Assembly (NCBI GenBank): GCA_002314645.1
Contig: DCGS01000069.1
Location: 9,952 to 15,660 of the forward strand
Direction of reading: 5' to 3'
Source of the DNA: Ruminococcaceae bacterium UBA1772
GTDB lineage: Bacteria; Bacillota; Clostridia; Oscillospirales; Acutalibacteraceae
Length of the DNA stretch: 5,709 nt
Under the pieces are notes generated by a model that worked only from the letters and a program-made list of their open reading frames with translations, searched no databases and was not told the DNA's origin. Of the stretch, positions 4,711-5,709 are shown one piece after another. Each line of letters begins with the position of its first letter. Positions within the stretch are counted from its first letter, which is position 1. Position numbers and translations under genes: made by a program.

Positions 4711-5709
4711 ATGAGAATGTACGATATAATCCAAAAGAAAAGAAACAATGAAACCCTAACAAAAGAAGAAATAGAGTTCTTCATAAACGGATACACAAAA
4801 GGTGAAATCCCAGACTATCAGGCCTCTGCACTTTGTATGGCAATCTACTTCAATGGAATGACATCTGAGGAAACAGTTGCTTTAACACTTGCCATGGCTC
4901 ACTCAGGAGACATGATGGACCTTTCTCCAATTCCTGGCGAAACAGTAGACAAGCACAGCACTGGTGGTGTTGGAGACAAGACAACCCTCATAGTTGCCCC
5001 TATTGCTGCAGCACTCGGCTGCAAGGTTGCTAAAATGTCTGGTCGTGGCCTTGGACACACAGGTGGTACAGTGGACAAGCTTGAAGCAATTCCAGGCTTT
5101 AAGGTTGAAATTCCACCACAAATGTTCTTTGCACAGGTCAATTCAATTGGACTCTCAGTAATAGGCCAATCTGGAAACCTAACACCTGCAGACAAAAAAC
5201 TCTATGCACTTAGAGACGTAACTGCAACAGTCGAAAGCATTCCTCTCATTGCATCCAGCATAATAAGTAAAAAGCTTGCTGGCGGTAGCAAGAACATTGT
5301 TCTTGACGTTAAATGCGGTAGTGGTGCCTTCATGAAAACTCCAGAAGATGCCACAGAACTTGCCAAGGTAATGGTTGACATAGGAAACAAAGCAGGAAGA
5401 AAAACAACTGCAGTAATTACCAACATGGACATTCCTCTTGGCAACTACATAGGTAACTCTCTTGAAGTAATTGAAGCAATACATATTCTAAACGGTGAAG
5501 GATGCAAAGATCTCCGCGAACTCTGCATTGTCCTTGCTTCAACAATGTACTCCTCTTGCTTTGGTGTAGACATAGAAGAAAGCCGTAAAAAAGTTATTGA
5601 AGTAATTGAAAATGGTGAAGCGCTCAAAAAGCTCGCTGAAATGGTAAAAGCTCAAGGCGGCGATTCAAGCCTCATCTACCACCCAGAGAGCTTTGAGAAG
5701 TCAAAATAC
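4711..5709 (+). CDS. pdp: Pyrimidine-nucleoside phosphorylase (C-terminus cut by window edge)
   Basis: Pdp cleaves uridine, deoxyuridine and thymidine with phosphate to the free base and (deoxy)ribose 1-phosphate. The 333 codons visible are open to the right edge; full-length members are about 430-440 aa, so roughly 100 residues, mainly the C-terminal domain, lie outside. Landmarks are the N-terminal helical domain with INGYTKGEIPDYQASAL (25-41), the phosphate loop VDKHSTGGVGDKT (79-91), the family signature SGRGLGHTGGTVDKLEAIPG (110-129), and pyrimidine-binding Arg168 in YALRDVTATV, Ser183 and Lys187 in ASSIISKK. NSLEVIEAI at 249-257 corresponds to the conserved helix after the hinge. The start MRMYDII resembles Bacillus Pdp closely, so I favour Pdp over thymidine-specific DeoA, although the two are hard to separate by motif. 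The gap to cdd is 14 bp. Confidence 0.94.
   Translation, partial: MRMYDIIQKKRNNETLTKEEIEFFINGYTKGEIPDYQASALCMAIYFNGMTSEETVALTLAMAHSGDMMDLSPIPGETVDKHSTGGVGDKTTLIVAPIAAALGCKVAKMSGRGLGHTGGTVDKLEAIPGFKVEIPPQMFFAQVNSIGLSVIGQSGNLTPADKKLYALRDVTATVESIPLIASSIISKKLAGGSKNIVLDVKCGSGAFMKTPEDATELAKVMVDIGNKAGRKTTAVITNMDIPLGNYIGNSLEVIEAIHILNGEGCKDLRELCIVLASTMYSSCFGVDIEESRKKVIEVIENGEALKKLAEMVKAQGGDSSLIYHPESFEKSKY

Noticed and set aside
4899..5627. Several overlapping minus-strand open frames opposite pdp
   Set aside because: They are antisense shadows of the conserved Pdp coding sequence, overlap each other, and show no family motif or promoter.
1..5709. CRISPR array, tRNA/rRNA, insertion sequence or phage elements
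   Set aside because: No regularly spaced repeats, cloverleaf-like sequences, transposase or integrase motifs, or terminal repeats were seen on either strand.

Overview
The window looks like the chromosome of a low-GC Gram-positive anaerobe of class Clostridia, with Lachnospiraceae-type bacteria as my best guess. This rests on AT-rich non-coding DNA, strong AGGAGG-type ribosome binding sites, consensus sigma-A promoters, a Bacillus/Clostridium-type pyrimidine-nucleoside phosphorylase, and an old-yellow-enzyme reductase of a kind common in gut and rumen anaerobes. Genus-level placement is inference only.

Layout: positions 1-659 hold the N-terminal half of an FMN-dependent NADH:flavin oxidoreductase (old yellow enzyme family) on the minus strand, running off the left edge. 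Positions 660-840 are a divergent control region. It carries a perfect-consensus promoter for the oxidoreductase (TTGACA, 17-bp spacer, TATAAT), an extended -10 promoter for the rightward operon, and several inverted repeats over these promoters that look like operators. From 841 to the right edge, six tightly packed genes run on the plus strand: deoC, a patatin-like phospholipase, deoD, deoB, cdd and pdp (cut by the right edge). Gaps between them are 16 bp or less, and deoC and the patatin gene overlap by one base.

Function: five of the six genes form a nearly complete nucleoside catabolism and salvage route. Cdd deaminates (deoxy)cytidine to (deoxy)uridine. Pdp and DeoD release the pyrimidine or purine base and leave (deoxy)ribose 1-phosphate. 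DeoB moves the phosphate to C5, and DeoC splits deoxyribose 5-phosphate into glyceraldehyde 3-phosphate and acetaldehyde. The bases can be salvaged while the sugar feeds glycolysis. No deoR-type repressor or nucleoside transporter is seen here; either could lie beyond the right edge.

The pathway itself is well known. The points worth a second look are the patatin-family acyl hydrolase with a non-canonical oxyanion-hole motif inside the deo operon, a Rex-like palindrome over the predicted start of the oxidoreductase transcript, inverted repeats framing both promoters, and an enlarged loop in the old yellow enzyme. I found no mobile element, CRISPR array, RNA gene or convincing new defence or biosynthetic system.
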